Translations under genes and position numbers: made by a program
The notes under the pieces: generated by a model
Told to the model about the DNA's origin: nothing
The model's database searches: none
What the model saw: only the letters and a program-made list of their open reading frames with translations
In this document: piece by piece, positions 33,568 through 43,035 of the stretch
Position numbering within the stretch: the stretch's first letter is position 1
Layout: every line of letters starts with the position of its first letter
Origin: Corallococcus interemptor
GTDB lineage: Bacteria > Myxococcota > Myxococcia > Myxococcales > Myxococcaceae
Direction of reading: 5' to 3'
DNA: 64,000 bases
NCBI RefSeq assembly: GCF_003668875.1
Contig: NZ_RAWM01000018.1
Span: forward strand, 37,280-101,279

Positions 33568-35280
33568 ATGCGCATGCGCTTCTCCCACTTCGTGCTGCCC
33601 GTGCTGCTCCTCACGGCCCCGAGCGCCGTCGGAGCCGCCAAGCGCAACGAAGCGGAGGAGGCGTACCAGCAGGCCCGCCGCGCGTACTACGCCCTGAAGG
33701 ACGACGCGTCCCGCCGCAAGCTGCGCCACCACTGGCTCAACGTCGTCCACCGCTTCGAGGCCGTGGCCACCCGCTTCCCCAAGAGCGAGCGCGCCCCCGA
33801 CGCCCTCTTCACCGCGGGCGACCTGCTCCAGGAGTTGAGCCGCATCTCCTTCGTGGACGAGGACCTGCAGGCCGCCATCTCGGACTACTCGAAGCTGGTG
33901 GAGGCCCACCCGAAGCACCGGCTCGCGGATGACGCGGCGCTGGCGCTGGCGCGCATCCACGTCAACCGCCTGGACAAGCCGGAGGCGGCCCGGAAGATCC
34001 TCAACGAGTCGCTGGCGACGAACCCCAAGGGTGACCAGTCCAAGGAGATCAAGTCGCTGCTGGCCTCGCTGCCCCCGCCCAGCAAGACGCCTCCCGCGAA
34101 GCCCACGGTGAAGCCGCTGCCCCCCGTCGTGAAGTCCACGCCGGACACCGCCGTCGCCGCCGCGAACCCCAGCTCGCCGCTGGTGGATGCCATCACCCGG
34201 CTCGCTCGTGAGCCGGCGCCGGCCCAGACTTCAAGCGCTGACACCTCCGCGAAGGACGCGGCGCCGAACATCGTGGACGCGCCCACCGTCGCCGACCGGG
34301 CCGTGGATGCGAAGGACGCCGCGAAGGCCCCGGAGGCCGTGGCTTCCTCTCACGCGACCTCGCAGCCCGTGAAGCCGGAGGTCCCGGCCGTGGTGGCGAA
34401 GGCTCCGGCGGTGGCGGAGAGTGCTCCGAAGCCGGCCGCTCCCGTGACCGTGGCGTCGAAGCCCGAGACGAAGCCCGAGGCGCCCCGTCCGGTGACGGCG
34501 CCGGTGGACGCGCAGGTCGCGCAGGCGCGGCTCAAGGCGGTGGCGAAGCAGTCGCGCCACGCGGAGCTGACGCTGGCGGAGCAGCTGGGGCTGAAGGTGC
34601 GCCGCGTGGTCATCGACGCGGGCCATGGCGGCCATGACTCCGGCGCCATTGGCAAGGCGGGGACGAAGGAGAAGGACGTGGCGCTGGCCATCTCCAAGAA
34701 GGTCGCGGACGGCCTGCGGGAGAAGGGCCTGGAGGTCGTGCTCACCCGCGACGACGACACGTTCATCCGCCTGGAGGACCGCGCGAAGCTGGCCAACGAG
34801 GCGCACGGCGACCTGTTCATCTCGGTGCACTGCAACTCGGCGGCGACGCACAAGCTGCGCGGCATCGAGACGTACACGCTCAACACGTCCGCGGACCGCT
34901 ACTCCATCCGCCTGGCCGCTCGCGAGAACGCGTCCTCCGAGAAGGGCATCAGCGACCTGCAGTTCATCCTGGCGGACCTGGCCACCAAGGCGAACACCGA
35001 GGAGTCGAGCCGGCTGGCGAACGCCGTGCAGCACAACCTGGTGACGGGCCTGTCCGCCCAGTACGACGGCATCAAGGACCTGGGCCACAAGGAGGCGCTG
35101 TTCTACGTGCTCCTGGGCGCGAAGATGCCCGCCATCCTGGTGGAGACGTCCTTCCTGTCGCACTCGGAAGAAGAGAAGCGCCTGGCGTCCGAGCGCTACC
35201 AGGACGAGGTGGCGAAGAACATCGTGCTGGGAGTGGAAGAGTTCCTCGGTGATCGCCGCCGCGTGGCCAAGGTAGACTGA
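33568..35280 (+). CDS. N-acetylmuramoyl-L-alanine amidase (AmiC/Amidase_3 type) with TPR-like N-terminus
   Basis: A 570-residue exported cell-wall hydrolase. Signal: MRMRFSHFVLPVLLLTAPSAVG. Residues about 30-160 form TPR-like helices (EEAYQQARRAYYALKDD, ALFTAGDLLQELSRIS, DDAALALARIHVNRLD). A Pro/Ala/Lys-rich linker spans about 170-320. The Amidase_3 domain carries the zinc ligands His (VVIDAGHGGHDSG), Glu (KEKDVALAIS) and His (SVHCNSAA), and the catalytic Glu (LVETSFLSHSEEE). It splits the peptide stem from glycan during cell separation. ATG follows CCGGAGG. Confidence 0.95.
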   Translation: MRMRFSHFVLPVLLLTAPSAVGAAKRNEAEEAYQQARRAYYALKDDASRRKLRHHWLNVVHRFEAVATRFPKSERAPDALFTAGDLLQELSRISFVDEDLQAAISDYSKLVEAHPKHRLADDAALALARIHVNRLDKPEAARKILNESLATNPKGDQSKEIKSLLASLPPPSKTPPAKPTVKPLPPVVKSTPDTAVAAANPSSPLVDAITRLAREPAPAQTSSADTSAKDAAPNIVDAPTVADRAVDAKDAAKAPEAVASSHATSQPVKPEVPAVVAKAPAVAESAPKPAAPVTVASKPETKPEAPRPVTAPVDAQVAQARLKAVAKQSRHAELTLAEQLGLKVRRVVIDAGHGGHDSGAIGKAGTKEKDVALAISKKVADGLREKGLEVVLTRDDDTFIRLEDRAKLANEAHGDLFISVHCNSAATHKLRGIETYTLNTSADRYSIRLAARENASSEKGISDLQFILADLATKANTEESSRLANAVQHNLVTGLSAQYDGIKDLGHKEALFYVLLGAKMPAILVETSFLSHSEEEKRLASERYQDEVAKNIVLGVEEFLGDRRRVAKVD

Positions 35281-35303
35281 CGCGTTCGTCGTCGTCAGTC
35301 CCC

Positions 35304-38300
35304 ATGGCCGAGCAGTCTCCCCCGTCCCATCCCAAGCCCTCGCAGGACCCCCTCGCGCCCCCGTTCCAGACGGAGGCGGACCTGCGCGCGTGGCTCAAGG
35401 CGGAAGGCCTGGAGCACCTGTCGCGCCTGAGCCTGGCGCTGCTCACCCCGCGCGTGGAGGCCGCGTACCTGCCGCAGGTGCGCGCCGTCATCTCCCGCCG
35501 CCGGCTGATGGAAGTGCTTGCCCAGGACACGCTCGACCGCTGGACGGCGGAGATGCTGCCCACGCCGCGCATGCGCGACCTGCTGCCGAAGCTGGCCTGG
35601 CGCTTCGTGGAGGACGAGCGGCAGGCCGCCATCGAAGCGCGCGCCTCCGTCGCGGAGCGGCTGGTGCCTCCGTCAGACAAGCGCACGCACACGGTCCACG
35701 GGATGCTGATGGCGTGGCGTGCCCGGGTGCCTCCGGGCATCGCGCCGCGTCCGGAGCGGGCGCTGTCGCTGGAGGCGCTGGTGGAGGAGCCGGACCTGCC
35801 GGGCTTCCGCCTCAAGGAGACGCGCATCTCCGAGCAGCCGGTGTCTCCGCCGGGTTCGGGCTTCATCCTGCCGGAGGCGCGGCTGACGTTCAGTCCGTCC
35901 GGCGTGACGGTGGACTGTTCCTGCGGCGCGACGTTCTGCGTGCACCAGCTGGCGGCGGTGGACACCACGCTGCTCTGGCTGCGGCAGCGCTGGACGGAGG
36001 CCTTCGGCGAGACGCTGGAGGAGCTGGTGCGGCCCGCGTGGGCCCGGACGCTGCGCGCGCTGGAGCGGGCGGTGGAGGAGAGCCCGGGCGGCGGCGGGGG
36101 CGTGGAGATCTCCTGGCGGCTGGATGTCATCGAAGGGTACGGCGTGGAGGTCGCGCCGTACGTGCACCGGCGCACGAAGAAGGGCCAGCGCTCCATGGGC
36201 GCGAAGCTCACCCGGCGCAAGCTGCTCCAGGAGTACGGCTCGCAGCTGGGCCCCGCGGACTCGCGCATCGCCGCGCTGCTCTCCGACAGCACCGCCCCCG
36301 CGTCGCGCGCGCTGCTGTTCGAGCTGATCAACCATCCGCGCCTGTCGCTGGAGGGCACGCAGGACATCCCCGTGCGCATCGAGCGCGCGAAGGTGGGCCT
36401 GGTCGCCGAGGACCGGGCCGGCACCGTGCTGGTGAACGCGGGCGTGGACGGCACCGTGCTGCCGCCGCCGCTCCTGGAGCGCGTGCGCAAGGCGAAGCCG
36501 GAGGATGCCGTCTTCCTCTGGGACGAAGGCACGAGTGTGCTCACGGTGCTGGACGTGAGCCCGGAGGTGCGCGCGCTGGCCACGGTGCTCCAGCGGCACG
36601 GCAACGCGTTTCCTCCGGAGAGCCACGGGGCGCTCCTGGAGCAGCTGTCGAAGTTCTCCGTGCGCCTGCCGGTGGCCATGCCCCGCAGCGTGATGGGGGA
36701 ATCCATCGCGCCGCAGCAGCTCCCGGTGCTCCGGCTGGAGGGACAGCCCGGGGGCGCGGTGCGGCTGGAGCTGCGGCTTCGCGCGCTGCCGGACGGCCCG
36801 GCGTACCTGCCGGGTGAGGGGCCTCGGGATGTGCACGTGCGGCGGGACACGCGGTCGTTCCACGCGGTGCGCGACTTCGGGCGCGAGCTGACGGCGGCCG
36901 CGGCGCTCCAGGCGCGGTTGCCCTTGCAGACCGCGGAGCCGCAGGAGCTGCCGTTCTGCTTCCTCTTCCACAGCGCGCAGGGCGGGCTGGCGGTGCTGGC
37001 CGCGTGCGCGGAGATGGAGCCCCGGCCGGAGCTGGAGTGGGTGGGCGCGTCCATGCGGCTGGTGCCCAAGCGCGGGGCAGGGGACCTGAAGGTCGTCCTG
37101 GAGCGCAAGCGCGAGTGGTTCGGCGTGCTGGGCGGCCTGTCCGTGGAGGGCGAGCGCGTGGAGCTGGCGCGGCTGTTGGACGCGGCCCGGCGCAAGGAGC
37201 GCTTCGTCCAGGTGGACGCGCGCACGTGGGTGGAGATCGAAGCGGCGCTGCGCGAGCAGCTGGAGAAGCTGGCGGACCACGCGTACCTGTCGAAGCACGG
37301 GCTGGAGGTGGGCCCGTCCGCGGCGGAGGCCCTGGCGGGGCTGGGCACCGCGGGCGCGCTCATCGACGCGGACGCGTCCTGGAAGACGCTCGTCGAGCGC
37401 ATCTTCGCGGCGAAGGAGCTCAAGCCCCGAGTGCCCTCGACGCTGAAGACGGAGCTGCGCGACTACCAGCTGGAAGGCTTCCGGTGGCTCACGCGGCTGG
37501 CGTCGTGGAACGCGGGCGGGGTGCTGGCGGACGACATGGGCCTGGGCAAGACGGTGCAGGCCCTGGCCGTGCTGCTGGAGCGCGCGAAGCACGGGCCCGC
37601 GCTGGTGCTGGCGCCCACGTCCGTGGCCTTCAACTGGCGCGATGAGGCGAAGCGCTTCGCTCCGTCCCTCAAGGTGACGATCTTCTCCGACGCGGAGGAC
37701 CGGGGCGGCACGCTGGAGCGGCTGGGGCCTCGCGACGTGCTGGTGCTCAGCTACGGCCTGCTGGTGCGCGACATCGAGCGGCTGGCCTCGATTCGCTTCG
37801 CCACCGTCGTCTTCGACGAGGCCCAGCAGCTGAAGAACGCGGCCACGCAGCGCTTCCGCGCGGCGCGGGCACTCCAGAGCGACTTCAGGTTCGCGCTGTC
37901 CGGCACGCCGCTGGAGAACCACCTGGGCGAGCTGTGGGCCCTCTTCGCCGTCGTCTTCCCGGGGCTTTTGGGCAGCCTGGAGGCGTTCCGCAACCGCTTC
38001 GCCGCGCCCATCGAGAAGCAGGTGGACCCCACGGCCGCGCCCGCGCTGGCCCGGGTGCTCCAGCCCTTCCTCCTGCGCCGCACCAAGGCCCAGGTGGAGG
38101 CGCAGCTGCCGCCGCGCACGGACGTGAAGGTGCCCGTGGTGCTGTCGCCGCCTGAGTGGACGCTCTACGAGGACGCGCGCCTGGCGGCCCTGTCCGACCT
38201 GGAGACGCGCAAGTCGAAGATGAAGGACCAGGAGCGCCGCATCGAGGTGCTGGCGGCGCTGACGCGGCTGCGGCTGCTCGCGTCGCATCCGCGCCTGTAC

Positions 38301-38876
38301 GACGAGGCGTCCAGGCTGGAGTCCTCCAAGCTGGAGCGCTTCCTGGAGCTCATCCAGGAGCTGCGCGAGGAGGGGCACCGTGCACTGGTGTTCAGCCAGT
38401 TCACCTCCCACCTGGCCCTGGTCCGCGAGGTGCTGGACGCGCAGGGCATCGCCTACGAGTACCTGGACGGTTCCACGCCCGCCGGAGCCCGTGCGGAGCG
38501 CGTGCGCGCCTTCCAGGAGGGGGACGCGCCCCTGTTCCTGATTTCGCTCAAGGCGGGTGGCTTCGGCCTCAACCTGACGGCCGCCACCAGCGTCATCCAC
38601 CTGGACCCCTGGTGGAACCCGGCCGTGGAGGACCAGGCCTCCGACCGCGCCCACCGCATCGGCCAGCAGCGCCCCGTCACGGTCTACCGGCTGGTGGCGC
38701 GCGGGACGATCGAGGAGCAGATGCTCTCGCTCCATGAGCAGAAGCGGGCCCTGGTGGCCGGCGTGCTGGAGGGCAAGGACGCCGCCGCCCGCCTGTCCAC
38801 CCAGGAGCTGCTGGGGCTGCTCGCGCAGCGGCTGCCGGGCATCGACGGGATCGATTCAGACGCCACCAAGCACTGA
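35304..38876 (+). CDS. SWIM-domain SNF2-family helicase
   Basis: A 1190-residue SNF2 ATPase. A SWIM zinc-finger pattern C-x-C..C-x-H is seen near residue 205 (VDCSCGATFCVHQL). The helicase core starts near 715: ADDMGLGKTVQALAVL (motif I), VVFDEAQQLKN (II, DEAQ), ALSGTPLENHL (III), then VFSQFTSHL, GLNLTAATSVIHLDPWWNP (V) and DRAHRIGQQRPV (VI). It likely moves along DNA to remodel protein complexes; bacterial roles are poorly defined. It follows the amidase gene after 23 bases but probably acts independently. Confidence 0.93.
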   Translation: MAEQSPPSHPKPSQDPLAPPFQTEADLRAWLKAEGLEHLSRLSLALLTPRVEAAYLPQVRAVISRRRLMEVLAQDTLDRWTAEMLPTPRMRDLLPKLAWRFVEDERQAAIEARASVAERLVPPSDKRTHTVHGMLMAWRARVPPGIAPRPERALSLEALVEEPDLPGFRLKETRISEQPVSPPGSGFILPEARLTFSPSGVTVDCSCGATFCVHQLAAVDTTLLWLRQRWTEAFGETLEELVRPAWARTLRALERAVEESPGGGGGVEISWRLDVIEGYGVEVAPYVHRRTKKGQRSMGAKLTRRKLLQEYGSQLGPADSRIAALLSDSTAPASRALLFELINHPRLSLEGTQDIPVRIERAKVGLVAEDRAGTVLVNAGVDGTVLPPPLLERVRKAKPEDAVFLWDEGTSVLTVLDVSPEVRALATVLQRHGNAFPPESHGALLEQLSKFSVRLPVAMPRSVMGESIAPQQLPVLRLEGQPGGAVRLELRLRALPDGPAYLPGEGPRDVHVRRDTRSFHAVRDFGRELTAAAALQARLPLQTAEPQELPFCFLFHSAQGGLAVLAACAEMEPRPELEWVGASMRLVPKRGAGDLKVVLERKREWFGVLGGLSVEGERVELARLLDAARRKERFVQVDARTWVEIEAALREQLEKLADHAYLSKHGLEVGPSAAEALAGLGTAGALIDADASWKTLVERIFAAKELKPRVPSTLKTELRDYQLEGFRWLTRLASWNAGGVLADDMGLGKTVQALAVLLERAKHGPALVLAPTSVAFNWRDEAKRFAPSLKVTIFSDAEDRGGTLERLGPRDVLVLSYGLLVRDIERLASIRFATVVFDEAQQLKNAATQRFRAARALQSDFRFALSGTPLENHLGELWALFAVVFPGLLGSLEAFRNRFAAPIEKQVDPTAAPALARVLQPFLLRRTKAQVEAQLPPRTDVKVPVVLSPPEWTLYEDARLAALSDLETRKSKMKDQERRIEVLAALTRLRLLASHPRLYDEASRLESSKLERFLELIQELREEGHRALVFSQFTSHLALVREVLDAQGIAYEYLDGSTPAGARAERVRAFQEGDAPLFLISLKAGGFGLNLTAATSVIHLDPWWNPAVEDQASDRAHRIGQQRPVTVYRLVARGTIEEQMLSLHEQKRALVAGVLEGKDAAARLSTQELLGLLAQRLPGIDGIDSDATKH

Positions 38877-39172
38877 ACGCTCTTTCCGTGGTTTTTCGCG
38901 GGGCCGTTCGTGCGCCTGAACGGGCACTGAACAGACTTTTAGCCATTTCCGCCACGCGCCGACCTGAACGGCCGGACAGCCCTGGAATCCCGATCGGCCG
39001 CGCCTACATGAAACAATGATCAGGTGGGCGGGGCGCGCAGTCCGCCGGAAGACAATCTTGCCATGCCTACATGCTCATGAATTCAGTGGGTGGCGCTTGA
39101 CCCAAGTGAAACACATATCAAATAAATACATGTTTCATTTGCGCGTCTATCTTTGCAATCAATTGCATGTGT
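38877..39172. other. Convergent spacer with AT-rich patch and repeated TGAAACA motifs
   Basis: Between the SNF2 gene and thiD, which converge. The first half contains CCGTTC-N8-GAACGG (38904-38923) followed by ACTTTTAG, a weak terminator candidate. From about 39050 to 39172 the DNA is strikingly AT-rich for this genome. ATGAAACA occurs at 39008-39015, GTGAAACA at 39106-39113, and the inverse TGTTTCAT at 39131-39138; GCCTACATG is repeated at 39002 and 39065. No gene is seen. Confidence 0.6.
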
Positions 39173-39982
39173 CTATTTGGGCAGCAGCTGGAAGAAGTGC
39201 CCGATGGGGCCGTTCCCGTGGCCCACGGCGAGCGGGTAGCGCAGGGCGGAGGTGACGTACTCCTTCGCCAGCCGCACGGCCTCCAGCGGCGGGGCGCCCA
39301 GCGCGAGCCTCGCGGCGATCGCGGCGGACAGCGTGCACCCGGTGCCGTGCGTGTTCGGCGTGTCCACGGGCGCCACGGACAGCGTCTCCATCCGCGTCCC
39401 GTCGAACCACACGTCCGTGCCGCGCAGCGCGCCCGGCATGCCGCCGCCCTTCACCAGCACCACGCGCGAGCCCAGTGCGTGGATGCGCCGGGCGGCCTCG
39501 CGCATGTCCTCCAGCGTTTCTATCTCCATGCCCGCGAGCAGCTTCGCCTCGTGGCGGTTGGGCGTGAGGATGGCGGCCAGGGGCAGCATGCGCGTGCGCA
39601 GCGCCTCCGCCGCCTCGTTGTCGATGAGCTGCGAGCCCGCGCGGGACACCATCACCGGGTCCACCACGATGGGGCCCAGCGACACGCGGGAGAGCTGATC
39701 CGCCACGGCGTCGATGAGCGCGCGTTGGGCCAGCATGCCCACCTTGACCGCGTCCACGCGCATGTCCGACGCGACGGCGTCCACCTGCGCGGTGACGGAC
39801 TCCGGGGGCAGCAGGTCCACGCGCGTGACACCCCGCGTGTTCTGCGCGGTGATGGCCGTCACGGCGCTGGTGCCGTGGACGCGGTGGAAGGAGAAGGTGC
39901 GGAGGTCGGCCTGGATGCCCGCGCCACCGCCGCTGTCCGAGCCGGCGATGGTGAGGGCGGTTGCGACAGGGAAGGGCTTCAT
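39173..39982 (-). CDS. thiD: Hydroxymethylpyrimidine/phosphomethylpyrimidine kinase ThiD
   Basis: A 269-residue ribokinase-fold enzyme that phosphorylates hydroxymethylpyrimidine twice in thiamine pyrophosphate synthesis. The substrate loop [17 protein letters not shown], the strand [13 protein letters not shown] (read as [14 protein letters not shown]), [10 protein letters not shown] and the catalytic-Cys anion hole [13 protein letters not shown] are all in place. The length is usual. No thiamine riboswitch-like leader or other thi gene was noticed. Its stop lies at the edge of the AT-rich patch. Confidence 0.96.
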   Translation of the reverse strand: MKPFPVATALTIAGSDSGGGAGIQADLRTFSFHRVHGTSAVTAITAQNTRGVTRVDLLPPESVTAQVDAVASDMRVDAVKVGMLAQRALIDAVADQLSRVSLGPIVVDPVMVSRAGSQLIDNEAAEALRTRMLPLAAILTPNRHEAKLLAGMEIETLEDMREAARRIHALGSRVVLVKGGGMPGALRGTDVWFDGTRMETLSVAPVDTPNTHGTGCTLSAAIAARLALGAPPLEAVRLAKEYVTSALRYPLAVGHGNGPIGHFFQLLPK

Positions 39983-40026
39983 GGGCGCGGCATCCTAGCC
40001 GCGCCCCGGCTCATGCGACCCTGGAA

Positions 40027-41040
40027 CTAGAACTGGTTCTGCCGGGCCTGGTCGAAGTCCACGCGGTGCTTCAGGTAGAGCGTGTCCAGCATGTGGTTGC
40101 TGAGGGGGTTCAGGTTCCCGTCGGTGAAGCGGTGGACCACCGCGCCCTTGCCCGCGTCCTTCAGGAAGGCCAGCGGATCCACGTCGCCGCCCAGGCCCGT
40201 GAGCGTGGGCACCGGGTCCGCGTTGTTGACGTAGTGCACGTACTTGGGGCCGTCCGGGTACTTCGTGGACGCGGCGCCGAAGGTCTCCACCTGCAGGTGG
40301 CTCAGCTTCGCCTCCACCTGCGCGGGGGACAGCCCGTCTTCCACGCGCAGCCGCTTCGCCACGTCGTTGAGCGCTCGCGCGGTGACGAGGCCCCCCTGGC
40401 TGTAGCCCACCAGGTGCACGTCACGGCCGGCCTTCAGCTCCGAGTAGAGCGTGTCCGCCAGCGTGTCCACGGCGGGGTTCTTGCCCTTGTCCAGCTTGTC
40501 CGTCACGCACTGGGCCAGGTCCTTCACCAGCCCTTCCGTGGCGTTGTGGATGCCCACCACCTTCGCGCCGGAGCTGTCCGCCAGCGCCTGCATCTCCCCC
40601 AGCTGGCCCGCCGTCGGCGTCATGATGCCGTTGACGTAGAGGATCGTCTTGTCCGGGTTCGGGTTGTTCTTCGGCGTGACGCCCGGCACGTCCCCCAGCT
40701 TCGTCGTGGACGGCAGCACCTTGCCGCCCGCGCCCACGAACATGCCGTCCTGCGCGCGGTCCGGCTTCGCGCCGCCAAAGAGGCTGGTGATCTCCTTCAC
40801 CGTGGTGGCGTTGAAGACGTTCGCGCCCATCTCCACGAAGCGGGGGATGTCCTTGATGCCGCCCACCGCCGCGTCGATGAGGCCGCCCAGCAGGTTCTTC
40901 TGCTGCGCCGGCGACGGCTCGAACGAGGACTTCTGGAACGCGGGCTGGTGCGGCGCCGGCTTCTTCGCCAGCGGCTCCGTGGCCGCCTTCGGGGTGGAGG
41001 ACGGCACGGCGAGGGAACGGGTGCGGTCAATCGTGCTCAT
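40027..41040 (-). CDS. Lipase-like serine hydrolase with unusual N-terminal extension
   Basis: A 337-residue alpha/beta hydrolase. The nucleophile is Ser214-type in VGYSQGGLVTA (the motif spans about 211-221). The likely acid is D275 (NNADPVP), the likely His H316 (PLSNHML). ILYVNGIMTPT gives the oxyanion strand. There is no signal peptide; instead about 130 residues precede the fold, including a Ser/Pro/Lys-rich start and a helical stretch (GLIDAAVGGIKDIPRFVEMG). This combination recalls secreted effector phospholipases, but no secretion or immunity genes adjoin. GGAGG lies five bases before the ATG. Confidence 0.75.
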   Translation of the reverse strand: MSTIDRTRSLAVPSSTPKAATEPLAKKPAPHQPAFQKSSFEPSPAQQKNLLGGLIDAAVGGIKDIPRFVEMGANVFNATTVKEITSLFGGAKPDRAQDGMFVGAGGKVLPSTTKLGDVPGVTPKNNPNPDKTILYVNGIMTPTAGQLGEMQALADSSGAKVVGIHNATEGLVKDLAQCVTDKLDKGKNPAVDTLADTLYSELKAGRDVHLVGYSQGGLVTARALNDVAKRLRVEDGLSPAQVEAKLSHLQVETFGAASTKYPDGPKYVHYVNNADPVPTLTGLGGDVDPLAFLKDAGKGAVVHRFTDGNLNPLSNHMLDTLYLKHRVDFDQARQNQF

Positions 41041-41117
41041 GGAGACCTCCAGCCACCGGGGGAAGTGGGCTCGGGTAGGTTATCCGAACCCAGCCCGGGA
41101 AGTTGCGTCCCCTGGCG

Positions 41118-41873
41118 TCACGGCGTGGTGAGCACTTCCTTCGCGGCGGGCAGGCCGCGCGCGGTCTCGGTCTCGGGCTCGGGGGCCTCCACCGGTGCCT
41201 CGTTGACTTCCTTGTAGAACCTCCGACCGAAGATGACGCCCAGCACCAGCGACACCACCATGCCCACCGCGGACACGGCGGTCATCACCGTGCGGCCCTG
41301 CGCGAGGCCACTGCCGAACTGCGCGGTGAGGAAGGTGCCCGGGATGGTCCCCAGCACGACGCCCATGACAGAGGGCCAGAAGCGCGCGCCGCTCGCCGCG
41401 CCGGCGATCAGCATGATGTCCGTGGGGCACAACGGATTGAGGCAGGCCAGGAACGTGAACTGGAAGTCGTGCCGGCGCGCCGCCTTGGAGATGGCGGAGT
41501 ACTTGCTGCCGCACAGCCGCTGCATGGGCCGCGTGCCCAGCTTGCGAGCAACAAAGAAGAGCAGGGTGGCGGACAGGAAGCTGCCCGTTAGTGAATAGAG
41601 GGTCGCGGCAAGGGTTCCGAACATCATCCCGCCCACCGCGGTGATCACCTGACCGGGCAACAGCGTCAGGGGCCGCACGGCCAGGAAGGCCACGTACGCC
41701 AGGGGGGCGTAGTCACCCAGGGGGAGCAACAGCTCCCGGATGGTCCGCTGATCGATGAAGTCCGGCCCCAACAGCCGGAGCATCACCAGCCCGCCAATGG
41801 AGACGACCATGGGCGCGAGGATCCGCAACCAGGTCTTCAGTCCGCTGCTGCTCGCCAAGGAAACCTCCACCAT
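41118..41873 (-). CDS. TVP38/TMEM64 (DedA-superfamily) membrane protein
   Basis: A 251-residue inner-membrane protein. After one N-terminal helix (ILAPMVVSIGGLVMLRLLG) comes the SNARE-associated (VTT) domain with its hallmark reentrant loops: AFLAVRPLTLLPGQVITAVGG and FTFLACLNPLCPTDIMLIAGA, then GTIPGTFLTAQFG. VTT proteins are linked to membrane lipid transport. ATG 41873 (MVEVSLASSSGLK) was selected; the frame is open upstream but unlike coding DNA. Divergent from the KGG protein gene. Confidence 0.9.
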   Translation of the reverse strand: MVEVSLASSSGLKTWLRILAPMVVSIGGLVMLRLLGPDFIDQRTIRELLLPLGDYAPLAYVAFLAVRPLTLLPGQVITAVGGMMFGTLAATLYSLTGSFLSATLLFFVARKLGTRPMQRLCGSKYSAISKAARRHDFQFTFLACLNPLCPTDIMLIAGAASGARFWPSVMGVVLGTIPGTFLTAQFGSGLAQGRTVMTAVSAVGMVVSLVLGVIFGRRFYKEVNEAPVEAPEPETETARGLPAAKEVLTTP

Positions 41874-42175
41874 CGCCCGCGAAGCCCATGTGTCAGGCGT
41901 TGCGCACAAGGTGGGAACCGAGCAGGGAATCGGCAACGAGGGCTGAATTGTTGTGAACAACGAGAGCGTCCTGCCGGGCAATCACCCGTCCCGTCCGGAT
42001 GCCCAGCAGGCCCGACAAGCGCGCGAAATCCTTGGGGATTATGCATGCAATGTCTGGAGAGAACGGCTGGCGGTGTACGGAGCTTGCTTGCATCGGGGCG
42101 CTTCCGTCCCAAGGTTTCAGGCAAGGGACAACAAGGCGCGGACGGGGTCGGGCAGTCACGAGAGGAGACACGGAC
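41874..42175. promoter_or_regulatory. Divergent spacer before KGG operon
   Basis: No gene identified. It must carry promoters for the VTT protein and the KGG operon. A small inverted repeat TTGTT-GTG-AACAA (41948-41960) lies in a locally AT-richer stretch, a possible operator. GAGGAG stands ahead of the KGG ATG. Confidence 0.35.
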
Positions 42176-42625
42176 ATGACGGACAAGGACAACAAGGGCA
42201 GCATGACGGTGGCTGAGGCCGGGCGTAAGGGCGGCGAGACGGTCCGCAACGAGCGCGGTCGCGAGTTCTACGAGACCATCGGCCGCAAGGGCGGCGCCAC
42301 GGTGAAGGCCGAGCGCGGTCGCTCCTTCTACGAGGAGATCGGCCGCAAGGGCGGCGAGACCGTGAAGGCCGAGCGCGGCGCCAAGTTCTACGAGGAGATC
42401 GGCAAGAAGGGCGGCGATCGCGTCAAGGCCACCCGCGGTCCGAACTTCTATGAGGAGATCGGGCGCAAGGGCGGGCAGAAGGTCAAGAAGCTGATTGAAG
42501 AGGGCAAGCGCGCCGCCCGCGCCGCCATGGAGGGCCAGGCGGGGAATGCCCCTGCGTCTTCCGAGGCGCCCGCCGCTCCGGCCAAGGCTCCGGAAGAGCC
42601 CGCGCAGCCGGGTGGCAACGAGTAA
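42176..42625 (+). CDS. KGG-repeat (GsiB-like) stress protein
   Basis: A 149-residue, very hydrophilic protein built of about four and a half 20-residue repeats with consensus GRKGGETVKAERGxxFYEEI (residues about 15-105), each with the KGG motif. A Lys/Ala-rich helix and a Pro/Ala tail follow. The design matches the general-stress protein GsiB and related plant LEA-like proteins, which help in desiccation or osmotic stress. ATG follows GAGGAG by 10 bases. A PII-like gene follows after 39 bases, with two antiporters next, which suggests a stress operon. Confidence 0.9.
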   Translation: MTDKDNKGSMTVAEAGRKGGETVRNERGREFYETIGRKGGATVKAERGRSFYEEIGRKGGETVKAERGAKFYEEIGKKGGDRVKATRGPNFYEEIGRKGGQKVKKLIEEGKRAARAAMEGQAGNAPASSEAPAAPAKAPEEPAQPGGNE

Positions 42626-42664
42626 CGGGGGACAGGAAGCGCGGCTTTCCGGTATGACGGCCGC

Positions 42665-43000
42665 GTGTACCTGGTCATCACGTTCCTCGAACAGGTGGAG
42701 GCGACCGAGCGGGCGATCCGCCGGCTCCGGGAGTTCGGCATCCCGGAACCGCTGGTCATCCGCGCACGGAGCGCCGCCGCGGCACTGTCCGCGGAGGTGC
42801 CGGTGTTCGCCGGTCTGCGCAGCCTCGCGCTGGGCGCGGATGAAGACCGCGTCGTGCTGGTGAGCGTGCTGCCCGCCCTCCCTCAGGAGGAGATGGACCG
42901 CATCCTCCAGCGCGTGCAGCTGGAGATGGACGCGGACGACCCGCCCATGGGGCGCCTGGTGGCCCTGCCCGTCATGGCGGCGCCCACGCACCGGCGTTGA
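42665..43000 (+). CDS. PII-like signalling protein (putative)
   Basis: A 111-residue protein with the ferredoxin-like pattern of PII-like proteins: an N-terminal strand MYLVITFLE (GTG start), a helix (EATERAIRRLREFGIPE), strand LVIRARSAAA, then VVLVSVLPA, another helix, and a final strand GRLVALPV, reminiscent of the GKIFVLPV segment of PII. There is no T-loop Tyr of GlnB. Small PII-like proteins are known to bind nucleotides and regulate neighbouring transporters. The two antiporter genes that follow make that role likely here. By-eye assignment. Confidence 0.55.
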   Translation: MYLVITFLEQVEATERAIRRLREFGIPEPLVIRARSAAAALSAEVPVFAGLRSLALGADEDRVVLVSVLPALPQEEMDRILQRVQLEMDADDPPMGRLVALPVMAAPTHRR

Positions 43001-43035
43001 TGACGCCCGGGGGCGCGTGGGTGTAAGCACGTCGC

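Noticed and set aside
35673..38735. Minus-strand open frame opposite the SNF2 gene
   Set aside because: His/Arg/Gln-rich shadow product without recognisable features.
35304..38876. SWIM-SNF2 helicase as part of a defence system
   Set aside because: No nuclease, methylase or other defence partner adjoins; it sits beside a cell-wall amidase.
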